A stretch of DNA of 9,348 nt, from positions 1 to 9,348 of the forward strand of contig DATKNU010000040.1 in the NCBI GenBank assembly GCA_035541195.1, in the 5' to 3' direction. Of the stretch, positions 1 through 5,915 are shown piece after piece; position 1 is the stretch's first letter; every line of letters starts with the position of its first letter. The stretch comes from Muellerivita sp035541195. GTDB lineage: Bacteria > Oederibacteriota > Muellerivitia > Muellerivitales > Muellerivitaceae. Made by a program: the position numbers and the translations under genes. The notes under the pieces were generated by a model. That model had not been told where the DNA came from. It did not search any database and saw only the letters and a list, made by a program, of their open reading frames with translations.

Positions 1-123
1 GGTTTCAACGTGGAAGTCGGGTCCTATACGGCGAGCCGGCCCCAACCCCGCCAGGTCCGGAAGGAAGCAACGGTCAGGCATTGGTTCGGGCGTTGTAGTC
101 AACCTGGCTTCCACGGTGGAACC
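1..123 (+). ncRNA. ffs: Signal recognition particle RNA (4.5S-type, small bacterial form)
   Basis: This RNA pairs with Ffh to form the SRP, which targets nascent membrane proteins to FtsY and SecYEG. The conserved apical domain is visible at about 51-80: the GGTCCGGAAGGAAGCA core, with a GGAA tetraloop at 59-62 closed by C58-G63. The two ends pair almost continuously (1-22 with 102-123, with G-U pairs and one mismatch at A8), which sets the boundaries. About 120 nt with no Alu domain matches the short form common in Gram-negative bacteria. dnaX starts 24 nt downstream with no T-rich terminator between, so the RNA is probably processed from a longer transcript or read through into dnaX. The same neighbour pair occurs in Bacillus (scr-dnaX). 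The promoter lies outside the window, and the 5' end could be a base or two further upstream. Confidence 0.95.
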
Positions 124-147
124 GCTTAATTCAGCCCCGAGGTGGCG

Positions 148-1851
148 ATGTCCCCCCAAGTCATGGCGCTCAAATGGCGCCCCCAAACCTTCGCCGACAT
201 GGTCGGCCAGGAACACATCACCCAGACCCTCAAGAACGCCATGTCCGCCGACCGGGTGGCGCACGCCTACATCTTCGCCGGACCCCGGGGCGTGGGCAAG
301 ACCACCACGGCGCGCATCTTCGCCAAGGCCCTCAATTGCCGCAAGCCCCAGGGCGCCGAGCCCTGCAATGCCTGCGACCTTTGCGAGGAAGTCAACCAAG
401 GCTCGGCCATGGACGTCATCGAGATCGACGCGGCTTCCTTCAACCGCGTGGAGGACATCCGCAACTTGCAGGAACAGGTGGGCACTTATCCGTCCAAGGC
501 CAAGTACAAGGTTTATATCTTCGACGAAGCGCACCGCATCACCCGGGCCGCCTTCGACGCTTTTTTGAAGACACTGGAAGAGCCTCCCGCCCACGTTATC
601 TTCATCCTGGCCTCCACCGAGATCCACCAATTCCCGCCCACGGTCCAGTCCCGCTGCCAGCGCTTCGAGTTCCGGGCCATGAACCTGGAAACGCTCATCA
701 AACAACTTCGCCGCATCAGCGACTCGGAAAAAATCGAGGTGGACGACAAGGCCCTCTACCAGATCGCCCGTTCCGCCGGCGGCTCCATGCGCGACGCCCA
801 GCGCACGTTGGACCAGTTGGTGGCTTTTTCGGGACGTAAGATCACCACCGAGGACATCCGGGTGGTCTTGGGCACCATCGAGGGCGAGGTGTACCTGAAT
901 TTCCTGCGCGCCGCCGCCCAGGAAGACGCCGGGGCGGCGCTGGAGCTCATCCGCCAAGTGCTGGAAAGCGGCAAGGACCTGGACCATTTCTACTCGGGCC
1001 TTTTGGAGTTTTACCGGCACCTGGCCGTGGCCAAGGCCTACCCCGCCTCCGCCGCCAAACTCATTCCCCTCGCCCAAGAGGAAGTGGAAAGCCTGGTTCA
1101 AATCGCCCAATCCTGCGATGACGCCTACGTGCTTTCGGCCCTGAGGCTTTTGATCGAGCAGGAATGGGCGGCCCGCCGCTCCTCCCTGCCCCAAGTGGTG
1201 CTGGAAACCCTGGCGCTGGAGCTTTGCCGCCTGCGGCAATTGACCTCGGTCAGCGCCCTTTTGGCGGGCACCGCCCCGGCGCCGGCTCCCGCGCGGCCTT
1301 CCATGGCCCCCCTTCCCAAGCCCGAAGCGCGGACCCAAGCCACGGCGCCCCTCCCCACGCCCGACAGCGAACCGGTTCTAGCCGTCGAGGAAATCGAGGA
1401 CTTTGAGCAAGACTCGAAAAACCCCGAGATGGCCAAACTCAAGTCCCAGTGGCGCGAGTTTTTGGAAACCGTCGCCGGACAAAAAAAAGCCCTGCAGGGC
1501 GTCCTGGTGGACACGCGCCCCAAAAGCCTGGAAGAAGGCACCTTGGTTTTGACCTGCAAAGGGCCCTTCCACCAGGAACAACTTTCCAAGGCCGAGAATA
1601 AAACCCTGGTGGAGCAAATCCTGAAGGACTTGATGGGCCGCCCCATCACCCTGGTGCCCGTGTTGGGGGCCGAGGCCCCCAAGGCCGCCGACACCAAGGC
1701 CCCGGGAACCGCCCGCGCGCCCAAAGCCATGGCCGCCCCGGCGGTGGACGTGAAGGAATTGGAAAAAGAGGAGCCTTTGGTGGCCGCCGCCCTCAAAATG
1801 TTCGGCGGAAAAATCGTCGAAGTGAAGCGCAACACCCCCAAACAGCTTTAA
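148..1851 (+). CDS. dnaX: DNA polymerase III subunit tau/gamma (clamp loader ATPase)
   Basis: This is the AAA+ motor subunit of the clamp loader, which opens and loads the beta clamp and couples polymerases at the fork. The protein is 567 aa. It shows Walker A GPRGVGKT (45-52), the zinc module C64-C73-C76-C79, Walker B VYIFDEAH (122-129), the SRC motif with Arg169 (167-171) and a sensor II GSMRDA with Arg215. These positions match E. coli DnaX. A Pro/Ala-rich linker (about 370-410) precedes a C-terminal domain ending in a FGGKIVEVKR-like tail. I chose ATG 148 because MSPQVMALKWRPQTF aligns end to end with the E. coli N-terminus and GAGG (139-142) sits 5 nt upstream. An in-frame GTG at 142 would add two residues. 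An A8 run at codons 445-447 may allow a shorter gamma-like product. ybaB follows 16 nt later. Confidence 0.97.
   Translation: MSPQVMALKWRPQTFADMVGQEHITQTLKNAMSADRVAHAYIFAGPRGVGKTTTARIFAKALNCRKPQGAEPCNACDLCEEVNQGSAMDVIEIDAASFNRVEDIRNLQEQVGTYPSKAKYKVYIFDEAHRITRAAFDAFLKTLEEPPAHVIFILASTEIHQFPPTVQSRCQRFEFRAMNLETLIKQLRRISDSEKIEVDDKALYQIARSAGGSMRDAQRTLDQLVAFSGRKITTEDIRVVLGTIEGEVYLNFLRAAAQEDAGAALELIRQVLESGKDLDHFYSGLLEFYRHLAVAKAYPASAAKLIPLAQEEVESLVQIAQSCDDAYVLSALRLLIEQEWAARRSSLPQVVLETLALELCRLRQLTSVSALLAGTAPAPAPARPSMAPLPKPEARTQATAPLPTPDSEPVLAVEEIEDFEQDSKNPEMAKLKSQWREFLETVAGQKKALQGVLVDTRPKSLEEGTLVLTCKGPFHQEQLSKAENKTLVEQILKDLMGRPITLVPVLGAEAPKAADTKAPGTARAPKAMAAPAVDVKELEKEEPLVAAALKMFGGKIVEVKRNTPKQL
1480..1520 (+). 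promoter_or_regulatory. Candidate dnaX frameshift/slippage site with downstream stem-loop
   Basis: In the dnaX frame the codons read caa aaa aaa gcc, so A1482-A1488 form an A AAA AAA slippery heptamer inside an A8 run (1481-1488). Two alternative hairpins follow. One is the perfect palindrome GCCCTGCAGGGC (1489-1500), directly abutting the run. The other is GGGC-GTCC, loop TGGT, GGAC, bulge ACGC, GCCC (1497-1520), 8 nt downstream. A -1 shift would end at TAA 1599-1601, giving about 484 aa. A +1 shift would end at TGA 1550-1552. dnaX recoding is established for E. coli (ribosomal frameshift) and Thermus (transcriptional slippage). Its use here is inferred. Confidence 0.5.
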
Positions 1852-1867
1852 CCCCCGGAGACGCGCC

Positions 1868-2173
1868 TTGCCCAATATGTTCGACATGATCCGCCAAGCC
1901 CAAGCCTTGAAGGAAAAGATGTCCCAATTCCAGGAAGAGCTGGAAAAACAGACCTTCACGGGCGAAGCCCTCGGCGGCGCGGTCACCGTGGTGGTCAACG
2001 GCAAGCACGCCGTGCAAAAAATCACCCTGAAGCCCGAAGCCCTCAAGGACGGGGGAAAACTCGAAGCCGCCCTCCAGGAAGCGCTCAACGCGGCCGGCAC
2101 CCAGGTGAACGCCCGCCTGAAGGAACAAGTTTCCAAGATGACCGGCGGGCTGGGCCTGCCCGGGCTATTTTAA
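1868..2173 (+). CDS. ybaB: YbaB/EbfC family nucleoid-associated DNA-binding protein
   Basis: This small dimeric protein binds DNA and is associated with the nucleoid; its exact physiological role is unsettled even in model bacteria. The 101 aa product has the family layout: an N-terminal helix rich in Gln/Lys/Met (MIRQAQALKEKMSQFQEEL), a short beta segment with a conserved Val/Asn-Gly turn (VTVVVNGKHAVQKI), a second long helix (about 62-90) and a Gly/Leu/Pro-rich tail. The start is TTG 1868, placed 7 nt after GGAG (1857-1860). The ATG at 1877 is a poorer choice because its Shine-Dalgarno distance is 16 nt. The position between dnaX and recR is the classic conserved order, and the 16 nt gap to dnaX supports co-transcription. 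Length is typical and nothing is missing. Confidence 0.94.
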   Translation: MPNMFDMIRQAQALKEKMSQFQEELEKQTFTGEALGGAVTVVVNGKHAVQKITLKPEALKDGGKLEAALQEALNAAGTQVNARLKEQVSKMTGGLGLPGLF

Positions 2174-2183
2174 GAAGTTTTAA

Positions 2184-2260
2184 GTTCCAAGTTTTGAGGT
2201 TTAAGTTTCGGCCCTGCCGAAACCAGGATCGCTCAAAACCCAAAACTCAAAACTTAGAAC
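2184..2260. repeat. Palindromic intergenic element between ybaB and recR
   Basis: The outer arms GTTCCAAGTTTTGAG (2184-2198) and CTCAAAACTTAGAAC (2246-2260) pair at 14 of 15 positions. Inside is a perfect 8-bp stem GTTTCGGC/GCCGAAAC (2205-2212 and 2216-2223) with a CCT loop. There is no T tract after either stem, so it is not a standard intrinsic terminator. It fills nearly the whole 90-nt gap and ends just before the recR start. It resembles dispersed REP/MITE-like palindromes. It could also be an RNA structure that attenuates or protects the ybaB message. Confidence 0.65.
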
Positions 2261-2270
2261 GGGTTTGATC

Positions 2271-2873
2271 GTGCCAGAGTATCCTCCTTCCCTCGAGCGG
2301 GCCGTCCATGAACTGGGCAAATTGCCCGGGGTGGGGCCCCGCACGGCCCTCCGGCTCGCTTTCCACTTGCTCAAGCAACCCGCCGGAGCCTCCCAGGCGC
2401 TGGCCCAAGCCTTGGTGGAAGCCCGCGCCAAGCTCCATCCCTGCCGCGACTGTTTCAATCTGACCGAGGAAACCCTCTGCGGGGTTTGCGAGTCCCACGG
2501 GCGGGACAAAACCTCCCTCTTGGTGGTCGAGGACCCCAGCGACGTGGTGGCCTTCGAGCGCACCCATCAGTACAAGGGGCTTTACCATGTGTTGGGGGGG
2601 ACCTTGTCGCCGCTGGAAGGCCGGGGGCCGGCCCAATTAACGCTGGAGCCCTTGGTGGAAAGGGTGAAGAAAAACCCCTCCATCAAGGAAGTCATCGTAG
2701 CCACCGACCCCACGGTGGAAGGGGATTCCACCGCCCTCTATATACAACAGCTTTTAAAAGGTTCCCAAGCCCGTGTCACCCGCCTGGCCCGCGGCCTGCC
2801 TTCCGGTGGGGATGTTGAATATGCGGATGAGTCAACCCTCCTTAAAGCCCTGGAAGGGCGAAGAGAGTTATAA
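2271..2873 (+). CDS. recR: Recombination mediator protein RecR
   Basis: RecR works with RecO (and RecF) to load RecA onto SSB-coated single-stranded gaps. Numbered from GTG 2271 (200 aa, normal length), the domains are: helix-hairpin-helix LPGVGPRTALRLAF (18-31); a zinc module with C58, C61, C70 and C73; a Toprim fold starting LLVVEDPSDVVAFE (83-96) with the later ATDPTVEGDST motif; and a C-terminus GLPSGGDVEYADE...ALEGRREL that closely matches Bacillus RecR. The start is uncertain: GTG 2271 gives the usual N-terminus, and TTG 2265 would add two residues. Neither has a strong Shine-Dalgarno, perhaps because the upstream palindrome ends only 10 nt away. The last coding bases and the stop are duplicated downstream at 2931-3097. 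Confidence 0.95.
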   Translation: MPEYPPSLERAVHELGKLPGVGPRTALRLAFHLLKQPAGASQALAQALVEARAKLHPCRDCFNLTEETLCGVCESHGRDKTSLLVVEDPSDVVAFERTHQYKGLYHVLGGTLSPLEGRGPAQLTLEPLVERVKKNPSIKEVIVATDPTVEGDSTALYIQQLLKGSQARVTRLARGLPSGGDVEYADESTLLKALEGRREL

Positions 2874-2936
2874 GGGTTGACGAAACCCCCGCAGTTCGCG
2901 AAAGGGCGCGAGCCCTGTAGCCGCGGGGGCGAGTCT
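2829..2936. repeat. Repeat copy A: recR 3' end plus downstream hairpin
   Basis: This is the native copy. It covers the recR codons for the conserved ESTLLKALEGRREL tail, the TAA stop at 2871-2873, and a GC-rich hairpin region. Within the hairpin, CCCCCGC (2886-2892) pairs with GCGGGGG (2923-2929), and an inner AGGGC-GCGA-GCCCT stem carries a GNRA-type tetraloop. The outer bases GGGTTGAC and GTCTAACC (after 2930) also nearly pair. Positions 2855-2936 match 3016-3097 at 80 of 82 bases. Positions 2829-2850 match 2931-2952 at 20 of 22 bases. Confidence 0.85.
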
Positions 2937-3097
2937 AACCTCCTTAAAGCCCGGGTCGTCATGGCCTCGGTCCATGACGGGACGGCCATAGCGCATTGAT
3001 AGATTCCACCCGTCCAGGGCGAAGAGAGTTATAAGGGTTGACGAAACCCCCGCGGTTCGCGAAAGGGCGCGAGCCCTGTAGCCGCGGGGGCGGGTCT
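2931..3097. repeat. Repeat copy B: duplicated recR tail interrupted by a 59-bp net insertion
   Basis: Copy B starts where copy A ends. It repeats the recR tail fragment (2931-2952), then has 63 nt of unrelated sequence (2953-3015) in place of 4 nt in copy A, then resumes with GGGCGAAGAGAGTTATAA and the hairpin to 3097. The hairpin here is better paired than in copy A: CCCCCGCGG (3047-3055) with CCGCGGGGG (3082-3090). Inside are the palindrome TTCGCGAA (3056-3063) and AGGGC-GCGA-GCCCT (3064-3077). The insert carries its own 8-bp stem CGTCATGG/CCATGACG. The region is non-coding; short minus-strand ORFs across it are repeat shadows. Confidence 0.85.
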
Positions 3098-3140
3098 TTG
3101 TGATTGGATTGTTTTTAATTTTTTCTTCATCGAGGCAACC

Positions 3141-3707
3141 ATGGCGCAATTGGACTTGGAACAACTGGGCCCCCTCCAGAACTTGGTGGGACCTTTCGAG
3201 GGCGGCGTCGGCGACGACATCGCCCCCTCAGACGACCGCGGCACCGAGAACAACAAATACCGCGAAATCATCGTCTTCACCCACATCCTGCCCACCGCCA
3301 ACCACGAGCAAACCCTTTACGGCCTGAGGTACCACCAACAGGTCTTCCGCCACGGCGAGGAATTTCCCTTCCACGACCAAGTGGGCTACTGGCATTGGGA
3401 CCCCAAGGCCAAGCTGGTGATGCAGTCCCTCACCATCCCCCGGGGCCAGGCGGTTTTGGCCGGGGGCCCCGCGGCGCAGGACGCCAAGTCCCTTAAATTG
3501 AAGGCCCAACTGGGATCCCCGACCTTCGGGATCGCCTCCAACCCATTCCTGGACAAGGAATTCAAGACGGTCGAATATGAGATCCAAATCACCTTCCTGG
3601 ACGGGGAAACTTTCAGCTACGAGCAGATGACCAAAATCCAAATCAAGGGCCATCCCAAAATCTTCGAGCACCGCGACAAGAACACCCTGAAGCGCTTGAG
3701 GGATTAA
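3141..3707 (+). CDS. Nitrobindin/THAP4-type heme-binding beta-barrel protein
   Basis: The 188 aa product looks like the lipocalin/FABP-like beta-barrel family that includes nitrobindin, whose characterised members bind heme and react with NO or peroxynitrite. Family features seen here are an N-terminal LGPLQNLVGPFEGG (the usual L-G-x-W-x-G-x-G region, with Phe in place of Trp), a strand resembling the family's F-x-x-E-x-x-x-F-x-H segment, the GYWHWDP segment, and the C-terminal FSYEQM...FEHRDKNTLKRL. His177 in that tail falls where the proximal heme ligand lies in nitrobindins. There is no signal peptide, so it is probably cytoplasmic. ATG 3141 has GAGG (3132-3135) 5 nt upstream. It follows the recR repeat region with no visible strong promoter, and the esterase start is 1 nt after its stop. 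The family call is fairly sure; heme binding is inferred. Confidence 0.75.
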   Translation: MAQLDLEQLGPLQNLVGPFEGGVGDDIAPSDDRGTENNKYREIIVFTHILPTANHEQTLYGLRYHQQVFRHGEEFPFHDQVGYWHWDPKAKLVMQSLTIPRGQAVLAGGPAAQDAKSLKLKAQLGSPTFGIASNPFLDKEFKTVEYEIQITFLDGETFSYEQMTKIQIKGHPKIFEHRDKNTLKRLRD

Positions 3708-3708
3708 G

Positions 3709-4767
3709 CTGAAAGCGTCGTCCCCATTCCTCATCGGAGGCATCCTGCTCTTGGCATCCACCGCCCAAGCCCACAGCCTTATCCCCGCCGACGACCCCCG
3801 GATCCAATATTCGGGCCGGGTGGATTGCTCCAACCCCCAATCGCCTCGCTTTGATTGGTCCGGCGTTTCCCTCCGACTTCGCCTGAAGGGCCCCTCCTTG
3901 GGTTTGCTCCTGGAGGACCGGCAAAACCGCTTCGACGTTTGGGTGGACGGCAAGCCCCAAACCGTCCTGGCCGCGGACGGCCGAAAGGGCCCTTATGTCC
4001 TGGAGGACTTGGGATCGGGCGAGCACCAAATCCAACTGACCCGCCGCACTGAAGCCTCCTGGGGCGTCACGACCTTCCGGGGCCTCTCGCTTCCCCCCGG
4101 GAGCGAGCTATTGGCGCCTCCCGCGCCGCCCACCCGGCGGGTCGAATTCATCGGGGATTCCTGGGTCTGCGGCTACGGCAACGAGGCGGTCTCCACCCAT
4201 TGCGATGACCTGCTTCCTTATGAGAACGCCAACCGCGCCTTTCCCCTGGTGGCCGCCCGGGAACTGAAGGCCGAGGTCCATTTGGTCTGCTACTCGGGCC
4301 GGGGCGTGGTGCGCAATTACGGCGACCCCCAGCGCCGTTCCGAGGAACCCTTTCCGGCCCTTTATGACCGCCTGCTTTGCGCCGAGCCCCAAAGCCGCTG
4401 GAACCCGGCCTATTGGCAACCCGACGCGGTGGTCATCCACTTGGGCACCAATGATTTTTCCACCGAGCCCCATCCGGACCCCCAGGACTTCAAGGACAGC
4501 TCGATCGCCCTCCTGGCCCACCTGCGCGCCCAATATCCCCAAGCCTCCCTCTTTTGGTTTTGCGCCACCGGTTGGCCCAACTATTATTCGGCCGTGGAAA
4601 CGGCCGTGAAGGCGCGCAACGCCGCGGGAGACCCGAAAGTTTACTGCGTGGGTTACCCGCCCGCGCCCGCCGACCAGATGGGTTGTGATTTCCACCCGAA
4701 CGTGAGGGTGCACCAGAAACTGGCGACCCTGCTCGCCCGGGCGCTTCGTCAAAAGTTGGGTTGGTGA
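3709..4767 (+). CDS. Secreted SGNH/GDSL esterase, carbohydrate esterase family 2-like
   Basis: This is probably an exported deacetylase/esterase acting on acetylated polysaccharides. Numbered from CTG 3709 (352 aa), it has a Sec-type signal peptide (Lys2; hydrophobic 6-16; AQA cleavage site after residue 21, no lipobox). An N-terminal beta-rich domain (about 25-135) is followed by the SGNH domain: FIGDSWVCGYGN with catalytic Ser151, block II Gly near 197-199, HLGTNDF with Asn248, and CDFHP with Asp327/His329. A jelly-roll domain before a GDSxxxGYGN SGNH domain is the CE2 layout. The start is the odd part. The reading frame is open back to a TGA at 3697 with no ATG or GTG. CTG 3709 has GAGGG (3698-3702) 6 nt upstream and lies 1 nt after the previous stop. 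TTG 3751 would cut the signal peptide to a few residues. Substrate is inferred. Confidence 0.85.
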   Translation: MKASSPFLIGGILLLASTAQAHSLIPADDPRIQYSGRVDCSNPQSPRFDWSGVSLRLRLKGPSLGLLLEDRQNRFDVWVDGKPQTVLAADGRKGPYVLEDLGSGEHQIQLTRRTEASWGVTTFRGLSLPPGSELLAPPAPPTRRVEFIGDSWVCGYGNEAVSTHCDDLLPYENANRAFPLVAARELKAEVHLVCYSGRGVVRNYGDPQRRSEEPFPALYDRLLCAEPQSRWNPAYWQPDAVVIHLGTNDFSTEPHPDPQDFKDSSIALLAHLRAQYPQASLFWFCATGWPNYYSAVETAVKARNAAGDPKVYCVGYPPAPADQMGCDFHPNVRVHQKLATLLARALRQKLGW

Positions 4768-4804
4768 GGGACCCCGGTTTTCGCCGCCCGGGACGCCCCG
4801 AAGG

Positions 4805-4837
4805 CCAAAATTAAATCACCCGGCTTTTAATTCTTGG
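4805..4837. repeat. AT-rich inverted repeat upstream of the epimerase-like gene
   Basis: CCAAAATTAAA (4805-4815) pairs with TTTAATT-c-TTGG (4826-4837), an 11-bp stem with one bulged C and a 10-nt loop. It lies in the 106-nt gap between the esterase and the next gene, in a sharp drop from GC-rich coding sequence to AT-rich sequence. No U tract follows directly, so it is not a clear terminator. It may be a leader or a 3'-end stem, and it could be chance in AT-rich DNA. No promoter is clear in this gap. Confidence 0.4.
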
Positions 4838-4873
4838 GTGTTTAAATATCCTCATTTGGAAAAAGGAAAAACC

Positions 4874-5908
4874 ATGAAAGTGCTCCTCATCGGCGGCACG
4901 GGACTCATCTCCACCGCCATCGTGAATCAGTTGGTCGAGCGGGGCGACGAGGTCACGGTGGTCAACCGGGGGGTGAGCGAAAAACGCATTCCCTCTTCCG
5001 TTAAAACGATCATCGGCAACCGCTGGGACTACCCGGCCTTCGAGAAACTGATGGAAGGCCGCGAATACGACGCGGTCATCGACATGGTGGCTTTCGCCCC
5101 CGAGAACGCCGAGTCGGTTTTGCGCGCCTTCACGGGGCGGGTGAAACAAATCGTGGTTTGCTCCACGGTCTGCGTTTACGGCGGGCCCATGACCAAGCTT
5201 CCCGCCGGCGACGACGAGCCCCACCGGCCCGTGGGCGATTACGGCAGGAACAAATCCAAGATCGAGTCCATCCTGCTTTCCGCCAACGGCAAGAAGGGCT
5301 TGAACACCACGGTGCTGCGTCCCTCCTTCACCACCGGCGAGGGCGCCACGGCCTCCGGCATCCTCTTTGACGACAGCCTGCCCAGCCGCCTGCGCGAGGG
5401 CAAACCCGTCATCGTGATGGACGAGGGCAAGGCCGCCTGGGCCATCGCCCACGTGGGCGACGTGGCCCGGGGATTCGTGAACGCCCTGCTCAACCCCAAG
5501 GCCTACGGCCAGGCCTATCACCTCACCAGCGACGAGCACACCGATTGGAACGGGGTCTTCCAAGCCCTGGCTGAGGCCGTGGGCGGGAAATTCAACCCGG
5601 TCCATATTCCCACGGACTGGCTTTACGAGCAGGCGCCCAGGCGCAGCGTGGGCGTGAAGTTCATCTATCAATATCCCTCCATCTTCAACAACTCCAAGGC
5701 CAAGAGGGACTTGGGGTTCAAGACCACCGTCCCCCTGGTGGAGACCTTCCGCCGCCAAGTGGAGTGGATGGATGGAAAAGGCCTGACGAAAAAAGTTTCC
5801 GAGGAACCTTTCGAGGATTTGATGATCGAGGCTTTTAAAAAAGGGACAAAACCCGTCCTGCCCGAAGGAATGGATTTCAACCCCTGGGGCAACGGCACGA
5901 CCAATTAA
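4874..5908 (+). CDS. NAD-dependent epimerase/dehydratase family protein (SDR fold)
   Basis: This is an oxidoreductase or sugar epimerase of the extended/atypical short-chain dehydrogenase class, using NAD(P); the substrate is unknown. Numbered from ATG 4874 (344 aa), the Rossmann motif GGTGLIS is at 7-13, with a beta2 end VVNRG. VIDMVAFAP follows, then CSTVCVYGG (96-104, supplying Ser97/Thr98). The catalytic pair Y123-x3-K127 is in YGRNK. VLRPSFTTGEG and a C-terminal substrate lobe complete the layout. GGTG-L-IS in place of the classic GxxGxxG is typical of CSP41-like and uncharacterised epimerase relatives. I chose ATG 4874 because AAAGGA (4862-4867) is well spaced and the Rossmann strand starts at residue 2. 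A GTG at 4838 would add 12 unlikely residues. The RNase gene begins 7 nt after its stop, suggesting co-transcription. Confidence 0.85.
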   Translation: MKVLLIGGTGLISTAIVNQLVERGDEVTVVNRGVSEKRIPSSVKTIIGNRWDYPAFEKLMEGREYDAVIDMVAFAPENAESVLRAFTGRVKQIVVCSTVCVYGGPMTKLPAGDDEPHRPVGDYGRNKSKIESILLSANGKKGLNTTVLRPSFTTGEGATASGILFDDSLPSRLREGKPVIVMDEGKAAWAIAHVGDVARGFVNALLNPKAYGQAYHLTSDEHTDWNGVFQALAEAVGGKFNPVHIPTDWLYEQAPRRSVGVKFIYQYPSIFNNSKAKRDLGFKTTVPLVETFRRQVEWMDGKGLTKKVSEEPFEDLMIEAFKKGTKPVLPEGMDFNPWGNGTTN

Positions 5909-5915
5909 GGAACCC

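Noticed and set aside
1481..1500. Hairpin followed by T8 on the minus strand, resembling an intrinsic terminator
   Set aside because: The stem is short (4-6 bp) and lies inside dnaX with no antisense gene to terminate; the + strand recoding reading is more likely.
1125..2136. Long minus-strand ORFs opposite dnaX (up to about 250 codons)
   Set aside because: They mirror dnaX in GC-rich DNA, have low-complexity Gly/Leu/Ala/Arg-rich translations with no domains, and lack ribosome sites.
2853..3100. CRISPR-like direct repeats after recR
   Set aside because: There are only two long copies, which include coding sequence, and no regular spacers; this is a duplication.
2868..3301. Two minus-strand ORFs sharing an APAATGLAPFRE-like tail
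   Set aside because: The shared peptide is only the translation of the duplicated hairpin; both ORFs are repeat artefacts.
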